Source: CATOSD01 sp965203135
Lineage (GTDB): Bacteria > Chloroflexota > Dehalococcoidia > Lucifugimonadales > CATOSD01
DNA length: 64,000 nucleotides
Assembly: GCA_965203135.1 (NCBI GenBank)
Contig: CBDBBO010000003.1
Coordinates: forward strand, 1 to 64,000
Direction of reading: 5' to 3'
The notes below the pieces were generated by a model. It saw nothing but the letters and a program-made list of their open reading frames with translations. It ran no database searches and had not been told where the DNA came from. Made by a program: the position numbers and the translations under genes. This document shows positions 32,820 to 40,967 of the stretch, piece by piece (the stretch's first letter is position 1; the number at the start of each line of letters is the position of its first letter).

Positions 32820-34109
32820 TTAGCGGCCGACGCCGATGTACTCGAAGCCGAGGGGTTCGAGGGTGCCGGGGGGGAGGGCGTTGCGGCCGTCGAAGATGAG
32901 GCGCGGGGGGATCATGCAGCGGGCGACGAGCTGCCAGTCGGACTCGACGATTTCGGGCCACTCGGTTAGCAGGACGAGGGCCTGGGCACGGTTGGCGGCC
33001 TCGGCGACGCCGGGGACGAGCTCGGCCTCAGGCGGCAGTTCGGCGCGGGCGTTGTCCATGGCGCGGGGGTCGTAGGCCCGGACCTCGACACCCTCGTCGA
33101 CCAGGGCGCGCACCAGGTCGAGGGCGGGGGCGTCCCGCACGTCGTCGGTTTCCGGCTTAAAGGCGAGGCCGAGCACGCCTACGCGCAATCCGGCGAGACC
33201 GCCGCCGAACCGCTGGCGCAGCGCGTGGAGGGGGAGCAGGCGCTGGCGGTTGTTGGTGTTGATGACCGAGCGCAGCAGGTCCACCTCGACGCCGCTGGTG
33301 AGGGCGAGGTGGTCGAGGGCGCGGACGTCCTTGGGGAAGCAGGAGCCGCCGTAGCCGACGCCGGCGTGGATACGGGCGCCGGTGCGGGAGTCCATGGCGA
33401 GTCCGGCGCTCACGTCGTCGATGGAGGCGCCGATGGAGCCGCAGAGGGAGGCGATCTCGTTGATGAAGGAGATGCGCGCGGCGAGGAAGGCGTTGCTGGC
33501 GTACTTGACCATCTCGGCGCTGGTGATGTCGGTGACCAGGTAGGGGGCGTCGATGCCGGAGTGCATGCGCCTGACGAGGTCGGCGGTGGCGTCGTCGTCC
33601 GGCTCCACGCCGACGACGATGCGGTCGGGCGATGCCCAGTCGGCGACCGCCCTGCCCTCGCGAAGGAACTCGGGGTTGGCGGCGTAGCGGATGCCGGCGC
33701 CCTTCAGCTCGAAGTCGAGGAGGCGGCGTCCGGTGCCTGGGGGGACGGTGCTCTTCATCACGACGGCGAGGCCCTCGGTGGTGACCGACTTGAGCCAGCC
33801 GACGGCGGCGCGCACCTGGCGGAGGTCGGCGGCGCCGCCGTGGGTGGGCGGCGTGCCGGTGGCGACGAGGGCGGCGTCACCGGGCGATTCGGCGAAGTCG
33901 TCGCGGTGGAGGAAGCGCAAGTTGCCGTCTCGCAGGCCGCGGGCGATCCTGGATTCGAGGCCGGGCTCGTAGATGGGGACGCGGCCGGCGGAGAGGGCGT
34001 CCACGCGGTCCCGGTCGACGTCGATGCCGACGACTTGGTGGCCGGCGTTGGAGAGGCCGGCTGCGGCGACGGTGCCGACGTAGCCGAGGCCGATGACGGT
34101 GATTTTCAA
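32820..34109 (-). CDS. ugd: UDP-glucose 6-dehydrogenase
   Basis: TTG 34109 is the start: it begins the Rossmann motif at once (KITVIGLGYVGTVAAAGL), and GAGGGGAAGGGG lies upstream. It overlaps the preceding epimerase stop as TTGA. The protein has 429 residues, normal for the family. STVPPGT, the EFLREGRAV block and the nucleophile Cys in GYGGSCFPKDVRAL are all present. It oxidises UDP-glucose to UDP-glucuronate with two NAD. Together with the adjacent epimerase it should supply uronic-acid or derived sugars for the glycan locus that follows. Confidence 0.9.
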   Translation of the reverse strand: MKITVIGLGYVGTVAAAGLSNAGHQVVGIDVDRDRVDALSAGRVPIYEPGLESRIARGLRDGNLRFLHRDDFAESPGDAALVATGTPPTHGGAADLRQVRAAVGWLKSVTTEGLAVVMKSTVPPGTGRRLLDFELKGAGIRYAANPEFLREGRAVADWASPDRIVVGVEPDDDATADLVRRMHSGIDAPYLVTDITSAEMVKYASNAFLAARISFINEIASLCGSIGASIDDVSAGLAMDSRTGARIHAGVGYGGSCFPKDVRALDHLALTSGVEVDLLRSVINTNNRQRLLPLHALRQRFGGGLAGLRVGVLGLAFKPETDDVRDAPALDLVRALVDEGVEVRAYDPRAMDNARAELPPEAELVPGVAEAANRAQALVLLTEWPEIVESDWQLVARCMIPPRLIFDGRNALPPGTLEPLGFEYIGVGR

Positions 34110-35065
34110 GGTTGGGTCCCCTTCCCCTCCTGGATTCCCGCTTTCGCGGGAATGACGGGATTGGGCGCGGCGATTTGGCGGATGCCGACGTAGGCGGGGA
34201 TCAGGGGTTCCCAGCCGAGGAGGGACTTGGCCTTGGAGTAGTCGGCGGACTTGCGGAGCTCCTCGAAGTCGCCGCGGGGGTTGGGGATGACGTGAATGAC
34301 CTCGCCGCCGACGATCTCGGCGATCTGGTTGACGGAGGTCTCCTCGGTGGGGCCGATGTTGAGAGCCACGTTCTCGCCCTCCGGCAGGTCGGCGGTGGCG
34401 GCGAGCACGTTGGCCCTGACGACGTCGGAGACGTGGGTGTAGCCGCGGGTCTGCTCGCCGTCGCCATAGACGGTGAGGGGCTTGCCGGCGTCTCGCAGGC
34501 GCATGAAGTGGGGGATGACGAGGACGTAGGCGCCCTGGGTGGCCTGCCTGGGGCCGTAGACGTTGAAGTAGCGGAGGGAGGCGACGCGGAGGCCGAAGAG
34601 GCGGGCGAAGATGGCGGCGTACTGCTCGCCCATGAGCTTCTGGAGGGCGTAGGGCGACTTGGGGTTGGTCGGCATGTCTTCGCGCATGACGTGGGTGGGC
34701 TGGTCGCCGTAGACGCTGGATGAGGAGGAGTAGACGAGGCGGGGGACGCCGTTTTCGCGGGCGGCCTGGAGGACGTTGAGGGTGCCGGTGACGTTGACCT
34801 GGTGGGTGCCGACGGGGTCTTCGATGGAGCGGGGGATGCGGGCCCAGGCGGCGGTGTGGAAGATGCAGTCGGCGCCGTGGGCGGCTTCGTTGACGGCGTC
34901 GGGGTCGGTTATGGAGGCCTCGACGAGGGCGGCGGCCGGGTTGGCGCGGTCGCCCTCGCTGGTGGAGAAGTCGTCGAGGGCGACGACGTCGTGGCCGAGC
35001 TCGACGAGGCGGTCGACGAGGCTGGAGCCGATGAAGCCGCAGCCGCCGGTTACCAGGTATCGCAT
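34106..35065 (-). CDS. NAD-dependent epimerase/dehydratase (extended SDR, GalE-like)
   Basis: This 319-residue extended SDR has GGCGFIGSS as cofactor loop, LDDFSTSEGDR, catalytic serines in YSSSSSVYG, and Y-A-L-Q-K as the Tyr/Lys pair. FNVYGPRQ and the GDGEQTRGYTHVSDVV substrate block follow. It probably makes UDP-galactose, UDP-galacturonate or a similar epimer. The last 20 or so residues (from about NPVIPAKAGIQ) are encoded by a palindromic repeat (34134-34153) that entered the 3' end of the gene, so the natural C-terminus has been replaced or extended. It is followed by ugd with a 4-base overlap. Confidence 0.85.
   Translation of the reverse strand: MRYLVTGGCGFIGSSLVDRLVELGHDVVALDDFSTSEGDRANPAAALVEASITDPDAVNEAAHGADCIFHTAAWARIPRSIEDPVGTHQVNVTGTLNVLQAARENGVPRLVYSSSSSVYGDQPTHVMREDMPTNPKSPYALQKLMGEQYAAIFARLFGLRVASLRYFNVYGPRQATQGAYVLVIPHFMRLRDAGKPLTVYGDGEQTRGYTHVSDVVRANVLAATADLPEGENVALNIGPTEETSVNQIAEIVGGEVIHVIPNPRGDFEELRKSADYSKAKSLLGWEPLIPAYVGIRQIAAPNPVIPAKAGIQEGKGTQP
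34134..34153. repeat. REP-like palindrome inside the epimerase 3' end
   Basis: ATTCCCGC and GCGGGAAT pair perfectly around a TTTC loop. This is the widely dispersed bacterial palindrome whose translation gives VIPAKAGIQ-type peptides. Confidence 0.85.
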
Positions 35066-35449
35066 GGGGTCTGTCCTCGCGGGGTCTGGCGCGCTGTCCG
35101 CGCGCGGGGATTATGCTAACATAATCAAGGCTTGCGGGAGAGGCGGCGGGCTTGGGAGCGGGGTTACAAACCGAACTTTGAAAGAAGTGTTCCGTTTCGT
35201 TCCATTCCGGCCCAAGTGTTCCGTTTTCATGGTGGGGCAAGCTGGTTCTGAGCGACTGGCGAAACGCCGGCGAACCGATTTTGGGCGATTTTGGGGCGGT
35301 TTTCGGGCCGGATGGGACGGAGTGTCGCGGCGGACCGGCGGGCACCCGACGGCGTGGCGAGGCGGCGGACGCTGGGGGCCGGTACGCGAGTGGTGTTTGG
35401 CATGTGGGGATAGTAGCACGGATGTACGGGGGTGTCAATGGGGGTGGCT
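35066..35449. other. Intergenic region between divergent genes, with one palindrome
   Basis: The gap of about 384 bp has no convincing gene. It contains a perfect 7-4-7 palindrome, GATTATG-CTAA-CATAATC, at 35109-35126, 44 bases upstream of the epimerase start. This may be an operator. The rest shows no clear structure. Confidence 0.5.
35109..35126. promoter_or_regulatory. Operator-like palindrome upstream of the epimerase-ugd operon
   Basis: It is a perfect inverted repeat with 7-base arms and a 4-base spacer, in an otherwise GC-rich gap. The position fits a repressor or activator site for the minus-strand operon. The binding protein is unknown. Confidence 0.4.
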
Positions 35450-35650
35450 ATGAAGCTGAGCGTGGACAAGGAAGCGGACGCCCTGTACCTCCGCCTCGAC
35501 GACTCTCAAATAGTCGAGTCCGAAGAGGTTTCGCCGGGTGTTGTGCTCGACTTTAATGAGGCAAACGAAGTGGTTGGAGTGGAGATGCTGAACCTCTCGA
35601 AGCGCTCGTCCAGCCTCAATCTGTCGGCGCTGCAATTCGAGGCGGTTTGA
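35450..35650 (+). CDS. DUF2283 family protein
   Basis: ATG 35450 is chosen because the family begins M-K-x-x-x-D-x-E-A-D-A-L-Y-L-R-L, and this protein reads MKLSVDKEADALYLRL. GTG 35432 and ATG 35438 are also open. It has 66 residues. The later V-V-L-D-F-N and V-G-V-E-M-L pattern matches DUF2283. These small proteins are often found in antitoxin-like or restriction contexts, but their biochemical role is not established. The next gene, on the same strand, encodes a nuclease-fold protein. Confidence 0.8.
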   Translation: MKLSVDKEADALYLRLDDSQIVESEEVSPGVVLDFNEANEVVGVEMLNLSKRSSSLNLSALQFEAV

Positions 35651-35725
35651 GCGCCGGCCGGGAAATCTTTGAACCGCTTCTCTTGTCTCGTTTTCGCGGT
35701 GGGAAAGCGGGTTGGCGAGGGTCTG

Positions 35726-36382
35726 ATGGGGATTACGATAGCCGAGATGGAGGGCAGGCGCGCCCAGGAGATCGCGGATGAGTGGCGGTCGCGGGGTTAT
35801 GAGGTGGCGATTGGACCTACTCAAGAGCAGTTGCCGCCATTCCTCGCCGGGTTCAGCCCTGACCTTCTGATGAAAAAAGGGGACAGGGCAATCGTCGTCG
35901 AAGTGAGGTCAAGGCCCACTATGGAGAAGGAGGGCCGTCCGTCCGGGCTTGCGGCCGCGTTGGAAGAGAGGCCCGGATGGACCTACTGGTTGTCGCAGGT
36001 GAACGTGGGCGAGCAGCTCAGGGTGCCGAAGGGCGTTCGCGCGTTTACGCGGGAGGATGTGCTGGATTGCGCGGCGCAATCGGAGCGGTTGCTGGAGGCG
36101 GGTTTCGCGGACGCGGCGTTCGTGCAGGCTTGCGCCGCCGCGGTTGGGGCGGTGAGGATTCTGCTGGACGAGGAGGGGGAGTTGCTGGGCAGGCCGCCGT
36201 CGGAGCACGCTATCTCCCAGGCTACGCACGAGGGCATCATATCGAGTGAGTGCTACTTTTTGCTGACGGACGCGGTGAGCAGGCGGGACGCGCTGGTGAA
36301 CGGGTTTGGGTTGGACGAGACGGACGCGGATGCGGTGCGGGAGGTGGTGGACGCGGCGCGGCGGCTGTTGGAGGAGGAGTGA
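35726..36382 (+). CDS. PD-(D/E)xK-like nuclease-fold protein (REase_AHJR-like)
   Basis: ATG 35726 with GGCGAGGG upstream fits better than the more distant 35669 start, because the conserved helix MEGRRAQEIADEWRSRGYEV follows. The protein has 218 residues. F-S-P-D-L-L (Asp46) and I-V-V-E-V-R-S (Glu59, Arg61) match the restriction-endonuclease-like core, with Arg in place of the usual Lys. The C-terminal half is helical, with an acidic tail. The fold is characteristic of DNA-cleaving or DNA-binding proteins, but loss of the lysine may mean weak or no catalysis. It pairs with the DUF2283 gene 75 bases upstream. Confidence 0.65.
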   Translation: MGITIAEMEGRRAQEIADEWRSRGYEVAIGPTQEQLPPFLAGFSPDLLMKKGDRAIVVEVRSRPTMEKEGRPSGLAAALEERPGWTYWLSQVNVGEQLRVPKGVRAFTREDVLDCAAQSERLLEAGFADAAFVQACAAAVGAVRILLDEEGELLGRPPSEHAISQATHEGIISSECYFLLTDAVSRRDALVNGFGLDETDADAVREVVDAARRLLEEE

Positions 36383-36480
36383 CGGGTCGTAAGCGTTCGC
36401 AATGGGCAACCGAGGTAGCGCGGATGTGCGGGGGTAGATGCAAGAATCTTCCTGGAAACGGTGTGAGTCCACTAGCCTCC

Positions 36481-36575
36481 CTTGGCCTGAGCAACCTTCT
36501 CTGAGTCAAGTTACAGTACGTGTGGGCAAGAAAGCTGCTGATTATTAGGTGGAGAATTGCTTCGAACACTACCGC
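36481..36575 (+). repeat. Upstream-region repeat, copy 1
   Basis: About 90 bp preceding the first methyltransferase resembles 37316-37408 before the second. It shares TGAGCAACCT, AGAAAGCTGCTGATTAT and AGGTGGAGAA before the start codon, so the tandem duplication includes the leader. Confidence 0.75.
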
Positions 36576-37294
36576 ATCGAGTCAAGCAAGGGTTGAGAGG
36601 GTCATTCAGGGCCCTGTTCGGAATTGACCTCAGATTTGCTGACAACTACAACCACGATGAAATGACTTACGAGGGAGACTCTTGGTATACGAGGCGCCTT
36701 CTTCACTTTGAACAACTGCTGAGGCGGGTAGAAGATGTCGACGGCAGAATCGTAGAGTGCGGAGTAGGCCCAGGTCGTTCCATCTTTGCATTTTCGATCC
36801 TTACCCAGACGGTCACACGCTCCCGTGAGATATGGGGTTATGACACGTTTGAAGGTATGCCGCCGCCAACAGTTGAAGACGGAGAAGTAAACGCAGGACA
36901 TGAGGGCGTCTGGAGTTACTCGCGACGTAGGGTAAGCGCGCTTCTGGAATTCAATGGTGTAGACCGGTCCTTTATAGAGAACCAGATAAGGTTCAATGCT
37001 GGAAAATTGGAAGATACGCTTCCAGACTACGACGGCGAACCCATTGCGTTTCTTCACCTAGATGTCGACTTCTACAGCTCGTACAAGGTGGCCTTGGAAC
37101 AGCTTTGGCCGCATGTAGCCACGGGTGGAGTCGTGGCGTTCGATGAATACAAGATGACAATATGGCCGGGAGCCACACAGGCGATCGATGAGTTCTTTTG
37201 CTCACGGCAAGAAACGTTGTCGAAGTCCGCGTTGATTGACCTCTACTACGTGGTCAAGCAGGGTTCGAATAGTGAGTCACAGTTACTGCAATAA
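36557..37294 (+). CDS. TylF/MycF-like O-methyltransferase, copy 1
   Basis: TTG 36557 with GGTGGAG upstream is equivalent to the GTG of the second copy. The protein has 245 residues. The SAM-binding region reads RIVECGVGPGRSIFAF, followed by GYDTFEGMPPPTVEDG. H-L-D-V-D-F-Y and V-A-F-D-E-Y are the two acidic motifs that bind metal in TylF-type enzymes. Family members methylate sugar hydroxyls on macrolides or surface glycans. Base composition is visibly lower in GC than in the flanking genes. It is the first gene of a same-strand run of methyltransferases, DUF362, CapK-like and GT4 genes. Confidence 0.85.
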   Translation: MLRTLPHRVKQGLRGSFRALFGIDLRFADNYNHDEMTYEGDSWYTRRLLHFEQLLRRVEDVDGRIVECGVGPGRSIFAFSILTQTVTRSREIWGYDTFEGMPPPTVEDGEVNAGHEGVWSYSRRRVSALLEFNGVDRSFIENQIRFNAGKLEDTLPDYDGEPIAFLHLDVDFYSSYKVALEQLWPHVATGGVVAFDEYKMTIWPGATQAIDEFFCSRQETLSKSALIDLYYVVKQGSNSESQLLQ

Positions 37295-37315
37295 TGGGTA
37301 CCGTATGAAAGCCTA

Positions 37316-37408
37316 CCTTGACCTGAGCAACCTCCTCGGGGTTAAGCTACTGTGTGTAGGCGAGAAAGCTGCTGATTATCAGGTGGAGAAGTGCTTCGAC
37401 GACTTCCT
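37316..37408 (+). repeat. Upstream-region repeat, copy 2
   Basis: This is the second copy of the leader at 36481-36575. It contains an open frame from ATG 37304, but the first copy has an in-frame stop, so the repeat is regulatory or simply duplicated rather than coding. Confidence 0.75.
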
Positions 37409-38131
37409 TATCGGTTCAAACAGGCGTTAAGAAGATCATTCAGGGAGCTGTTCGGCATAGACTTGCGCTTTGCCGACCTTTACGAGCTTGAGGACCTCAC
37501 TTACAAAGGCGATGATTGGTACGTCAGGCGGTTGCTTCATTTCGAGCGGCTGTTGGCAAAGGTCGAGCACATTGACGGCAATATCGTCGAGTGTGGCGTC
37601 GGGCGAGGGACGTCCTTGTTCGCCTTTGGGATGCTCACTCAAACGGCTGTCCGGTCCCGCCAGATCTTGGGCTTCGACACCTTTCGCGGGCTGCCGGAGC
37701 CATCCGTCGAGGACGGCGACTGGAACGCTAATCACGCTGGAGCGATGAGCTACTCCCAGCGCTACGTGCGCAAGGTGCTTCAGGTAAACGGCCTGCCGCG
37801 AGAGTTCATCGACGAGTATGTGACACTAGTGCCCGGCGAATTCAAGGACACGTTGCCACTGTACTCAAGTGGCCCCATTGTGCTGATTCACATGGACATC
37901 GACTTCTATGAGTCGTACAGGGCAGTCTTCAAGCACCTTTGGTCTCACGTGGTGCGCGGTGGGGTAGTGGCATTTGACGAGTACGCCGCGCCGGACTGGC
38001 CGGGCGCAACACAGGCTGTGGACGAATTCGTCTGTACACGAGCCGAGGTAGTAGAGAAGTCGTCCGTGATCGATCGGTACTATGTCATCAAGCAATGTGA
38101 ACTGAATTGCAGTGAGTGTGCCAATGAGTGA
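37391..38131 (+). CDS. TylF/MycF-like O-methyltransferase, copy 2
   Basis: This 246-residue paralogue of the preceding gene has the same order of motifs: NIVECGVGRGTSLFAF, GFDTFRGLPEPSVEDG, H-M-D-I-D-F-Y and V-A-F-D-E-Y. Its GTG start follows GGTGGAGAA. Divergence from copy 1 is moderate across the whole length, so the duplication is old enough for the two to methylate different positions. Its C-terminal tail (CELNCSECANE) differs from copy 1. Its stop overlaps the following DUF362 gene. Confidence 0.85.
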   Translation: MLRRLPYRFKQALRRSFRELFGIDLRFADLYELEDLTYKGDDWYVRRLLHFERLLAKVEHIDGNIVECGVGRGTSLFAFGMLTQTAVRSRQILGFDTFRGLPEPSVEDGDWNANHAGAMSYSQRYVRKVLQVNGLPREFIDEYVTLVPGEFKDTLPLYSSGPIVLIHMDIDFYESYRAVFKHLWSHVVRGGVVAFDEYAAPDWPGATQAVDEFVCTRAEVVEKSSVIDRYYVIKQCELNCSECANE

Positions 38132-39596
38132 TCTTTACCAGCGGCCGCCAGTTGTGTGCAAGTTACCAGTAGTCGCGTATCCCGAGTTTCCTTACAGACC
38201 CCCGGAACGCTATCCAGAGTTCGGCACTCGCTCAATGGTGACCGACGAAGACAATGACGTGTACCGGGCGGTGCGCGAGGTCCTGGGCAGCCTCGGCTTG
38301 CACGCCACACACTACGGAACTTCGTCCTGGAATCCGTTTGGCAGCTTCCTCAGACCTGGCCAGCGTGCACTCCTAAAGCCCAACTGGGTGCTTCACGCTA
38401 ACCACTTGGACGGTTCAATCAAATCGCTGTTGACTCATGCTTCCATTTTACGAGTGCTGCTAGATTACCTTGTGCTCGCTCTGGAAGGGCGCGGCGCTGT
38501 TGACATTGCCGATGCGCCCCTTCAGGGTTGCGACTTTGAGGAGCTGAAACGCCGCACCAGAATCGAAGAACTACTGGACTTGTATCGTGAGGAGTTTCCT
38601 GGTATCAGCTTCAGTGTGATAGATCTGAGGAAAGTCACCTTTACGCCGAGAGAGCGCAGGGCGTCCAACGTGGGGACGCAGGCTGGACAGGAGGGAGACC
38701 CGCGCGGTTACACCCTAATCGACCTTGCTGAAGACAGCCTTCTCACCGACTTAGAAGACAGGTCTAAGCGGTTCAGGGTTACAATGTACGACCATCGGTT
38801 GATGAACCGCCGGCACACTCGTGGTAGGCACCAGTACCTGGTATCAAACTCTGTCTTGGACGCGGACTTCGTTGTCAACGTGCCCAAGCTGAAGACCCAC
38901 ATCAAGGCGGGCATAACCGGCGCGCTCAAGAACCTTGTTGGCATCAACGGGCACAAGGAGTACCTGCCGCACCACATCAATGGGTGGCCGGGGAGTGGCG
39001 GGGACCAGTACGCGCGTCGCAGCGTGGTGAAGCCTATCTACAACGTGCTGTACGACAGGCGGTGGCGGGGCCACTCCAGCGGTGGAGTGGCGACACTCGC
39101 CCAAGCCTCGGTTCTAAGAACGCTCGCCAAGGCCTCCAGATTAGCCAGGGATGACCACATGTATGACGGCGGATGGTCAGGAAACGACACAATACCCAGG
39201 ACCACTATCGACCTTAATCATGCGCTCTATTTCTACCGCCAGGACATTCTTGGGCTTTCGACAACCCCAGTTAGAAATGTCCTGAGCATCGTCGATGGTG
39301 TGGTTGCTGGAGAGGGCTACGGGCCGCTGTGGCCGACTGCCAAACCAGCGGGCGTTGTCATAGGCGGCTGGAATCCGCTAGCGATAGATACTCTCGGCGC
39401 GATGCTGATTGGTTATGACCCCATGAAGGTGCGGCTGCTCAAATACGGATTCGGACATCCGAAGAGTCTGCTTGCCCGCATCAGCCCAAGATTGCACGAA
39501 CTTGAAATGACAGTGGACAGCGTCACCATGCCCATGGCGCGCACCGAGTCCATGTCATTCACGCTGCCAGAGGAATGGGAAGATGCTTCTGTCTGA
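38124..39596 (+). CDS. DUF362 domain protein
   Basis: ATG 38124 overlaps the preceding gene's end by 8 bases; GTG 38112 and 38118 are alternatives. The protein has about 490 residues. LLKPNWVLHAN, the VNVPKLKTHIKAGITGALKN block and the later ALYFYRQDILGL/DGVVAGEGYGP segments match DUF362, a family of unknown function sometimes linked to iron-sulfur proteins. The CxxC clusters found in ferredoxin-fused members are absent here. It overlaps the CapK-like gene by 14 bases, so the two probably act in the same glycan step. Confidence 0.8.
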   Translation: MSDLYQRPPVVCKLPVVAYPEFPYRPPERYPEFGTRSMVTDEDNDVYRAVREVLGSLGLHATHYGTSSWNPFGSFLRPGQRALLKPNWVLHANHLDGSIKSLLTHASILRVLLDYLVLALEGRGAVDIADAPLQGCDFEELKRRTRIEELLDLYREEFPGISFSVIDLRKVTFTPRERRASNVGTQAGQEGDPRGYTLIDLAEDSLLTDLEDRSKRFRVTMYDHRLMNRRHTRGRHQYLVSNSVLDADFVVNVPKLKTHIKAGITGALKNLVGINGHKEYLPHHINGWPGSGGDQYARRSVVKPIYNVLYDRRWRGHSSGGVATLAQASVLRTLAKASRLARDDHMYDGGWSGNDTIPRTTIDLNHALYFYRQDILGLSTTPVRNVLSIVDGVVAGEGYGPLWPTAKPAGVVIGGWNPLAIDTLGAMLIGYDPMKVRLLKYGFGHPKSLLARISPRLHELEMTVDSVTMPMARTESMSFTLPEEWEDASV

Positions 39597-40926
39597 AAGG
39601 GCTTGGCGACACCGATTCTATCTGTTGTATCTCCTTCTCCGGTCGAACGCGTACTACAAGGACTACGCCAAGCGCATCGACGCGATGGTTAGAGAAGACC
39701 CGATTGCCATGTCGGAGCGGCACCTTCAAGAACTTCTCAACTACACCAAGGGGCATAGTCCGTACTATGCCGAACTGTTGGCAGATGGCGACGACTTTCG
39801 CTCTCTTCCTGTCCTGACCAAATACATCATGCGGGAGCGATTCGACGACATTCGCACGTCGCCGGAGTCGCCGACAGCTTACCGCAACAGTTCTGGTGGT
39901 TCTACAGGGCGGCCTGCAACCTTCATCCAGGACGCCCACTATGCGAGTTGGTCTAACGCCACGCAGGGCTACTACTTCCGCGAGATGCTGGGAGTGGAGA
40001 TGAACACTGTTAAGAATCTCTGGTTGTGGGGCTCGGAGCGGGACTCACTCCAACTTAAGGACCGGGGATTTCGAGGCAAAGCCGCGAACTTTCTGACCAA
40101 CAAGGTCTTCCTCAACACGTTTGATGTGGACGAGACGAGATGGCTGGAGTACATAGAGGTCATTCGCAGCTACCGCCCTCACTACATTGCAGGCTATGCC
40201 GGATCGCTCTACGAGATCGCCAGAGTCGCCCGCCGGCACAATATCGGAATGTACAGGCCAACCTTCGTGTATTCGGCCGCAGAGACGCTGCGAGACTTTA
40301 TGCGAGCCGAGATCGAAGAGCAGTTCGGCACGAAGGTGTATGACTACTATGGGTCAAGGGAGGTCGGGGCAATCGCCGGAGAGTGTGCTAAAGGGAACAA
40401 GCACCTCTTCGTGATGAACAACCTGGTCGAGGTCCTTGATGACAATGACCGACCAGTCGAAACCGGCACTGACGGTAAGCTAGTCATTACGTGCCTGCAC
40501 AACTACTCATTTCCGATGATTCGCTACGAGATTGGAGACGTTGGCGCGCTGGCAGAAGAGCCCTGCGGATGTGGATCCAGTCTTCCGCACTTGAGCAGCC
40601 TGTCAGGTAGGATAACGGATCACTTCGTTCTTGAGAGCGGCAAGCTTGTGCATGGCGAGTTTGTTACTCACCTGTTCTATTTCAGGGACTGGGTGGACCA
40701 ATTCCAGGTGGATCAGCTTGAGTACGACATGCTTAGGATCAGGGTGGTTCCACGCGATGTGGTGAACCCCGATGACGTGGGCGAGATTAGTTCGAGTGTT
40801 CGGGCGGTGATGGGTGAGAAGTGCAAAATTGAATGGGAATACGTCGATGCAATTGAAAAGTCCGTACAGGGCAAGTTCATCTTCACGCGCTGTCTGATTC
40901 CCGAGGAAGTGCTGGGCGGAAGCTAA
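39583..40926 (+). CDS. CapK / phenylacetate-CoA-ligase-like adenylate-forming protein
   Basis: The 447 residues show the ANL-superfamily pattern used by PaaK and CapK. The phosphate loop is SSGGSTGRP. YDYYGSREVGAIAGEC is the adenine-binding region. DGKLVITCLHNYSFPMIRYEIGD gives the catalytic R-Y-E-x-G-D. Capsule-locus members are thought to activate a carboxylate for transfer to a polysaccharide, but no product is known here. It overlaps the DUF362 gene at 39583-39596 and is followed 41 bases later by a GT4 gene. GC content is lower than in the region that follows. Confidence 0.85.
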   Translation: MLLSERAWRHRFYLLYLLLRSNAYYKDYAKRIDAMVREDPIAMSERHLQELLNYTKGHSPYYAELLADGDDFRSLPVLTKYIMRERFDDIRTSPESPTAYRNSSGGSTGRPATFIQDAHYASWSNATQGYYFREMLGVEMNTVKNLWLWGSERDSLQLKDRGFRGKAANFLTNKVFLNTFDVDETRWLEYIEVIRSYRPHYIAGYAGSLYEIARVARRHNIGMYRPTFVYSAAETLRDFMRAEIEEQFGTKVYDYYGSREVGAIAGECAKGNKHLFVMNNLVEVLDDNDRPVETGTDGKLVITCLHNYSFPMIRYEIGDVGALAEEPCGCGSSLPHLSSLSGRITDHFVLESGKLVHGEFVTHLFYFRDWVDQFQVDQLEYDMLRIRVVPRDVVNPDDVGEISSSVRAVMGEKCKIEWEYVDAIEKSVQGKFIFTRCLIPEEVLGGS

Positions 40927-40967
40927 GTTTCTGCTTGGACCCAAACAGATAGTCTTGTGAGGTTGAA

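Noticed and set aside
32820..35438. A single minus-strand frame of 872 codons covering both ugd and the epimerase
   Set aside because: Only its second half (ugd) has protein character. The first half is an Arg/Pro-rich shadow of the epimerase, which is well supported in another frame.
37304..37430. A small frame (MKAYLDLSNLLGVK and onward) before the second methyltransferase, possibly a leader peptide
   Set aside because: The duplicated leader before the first methyltransferase has an in-frame stop, so the coding potential is not conserved.
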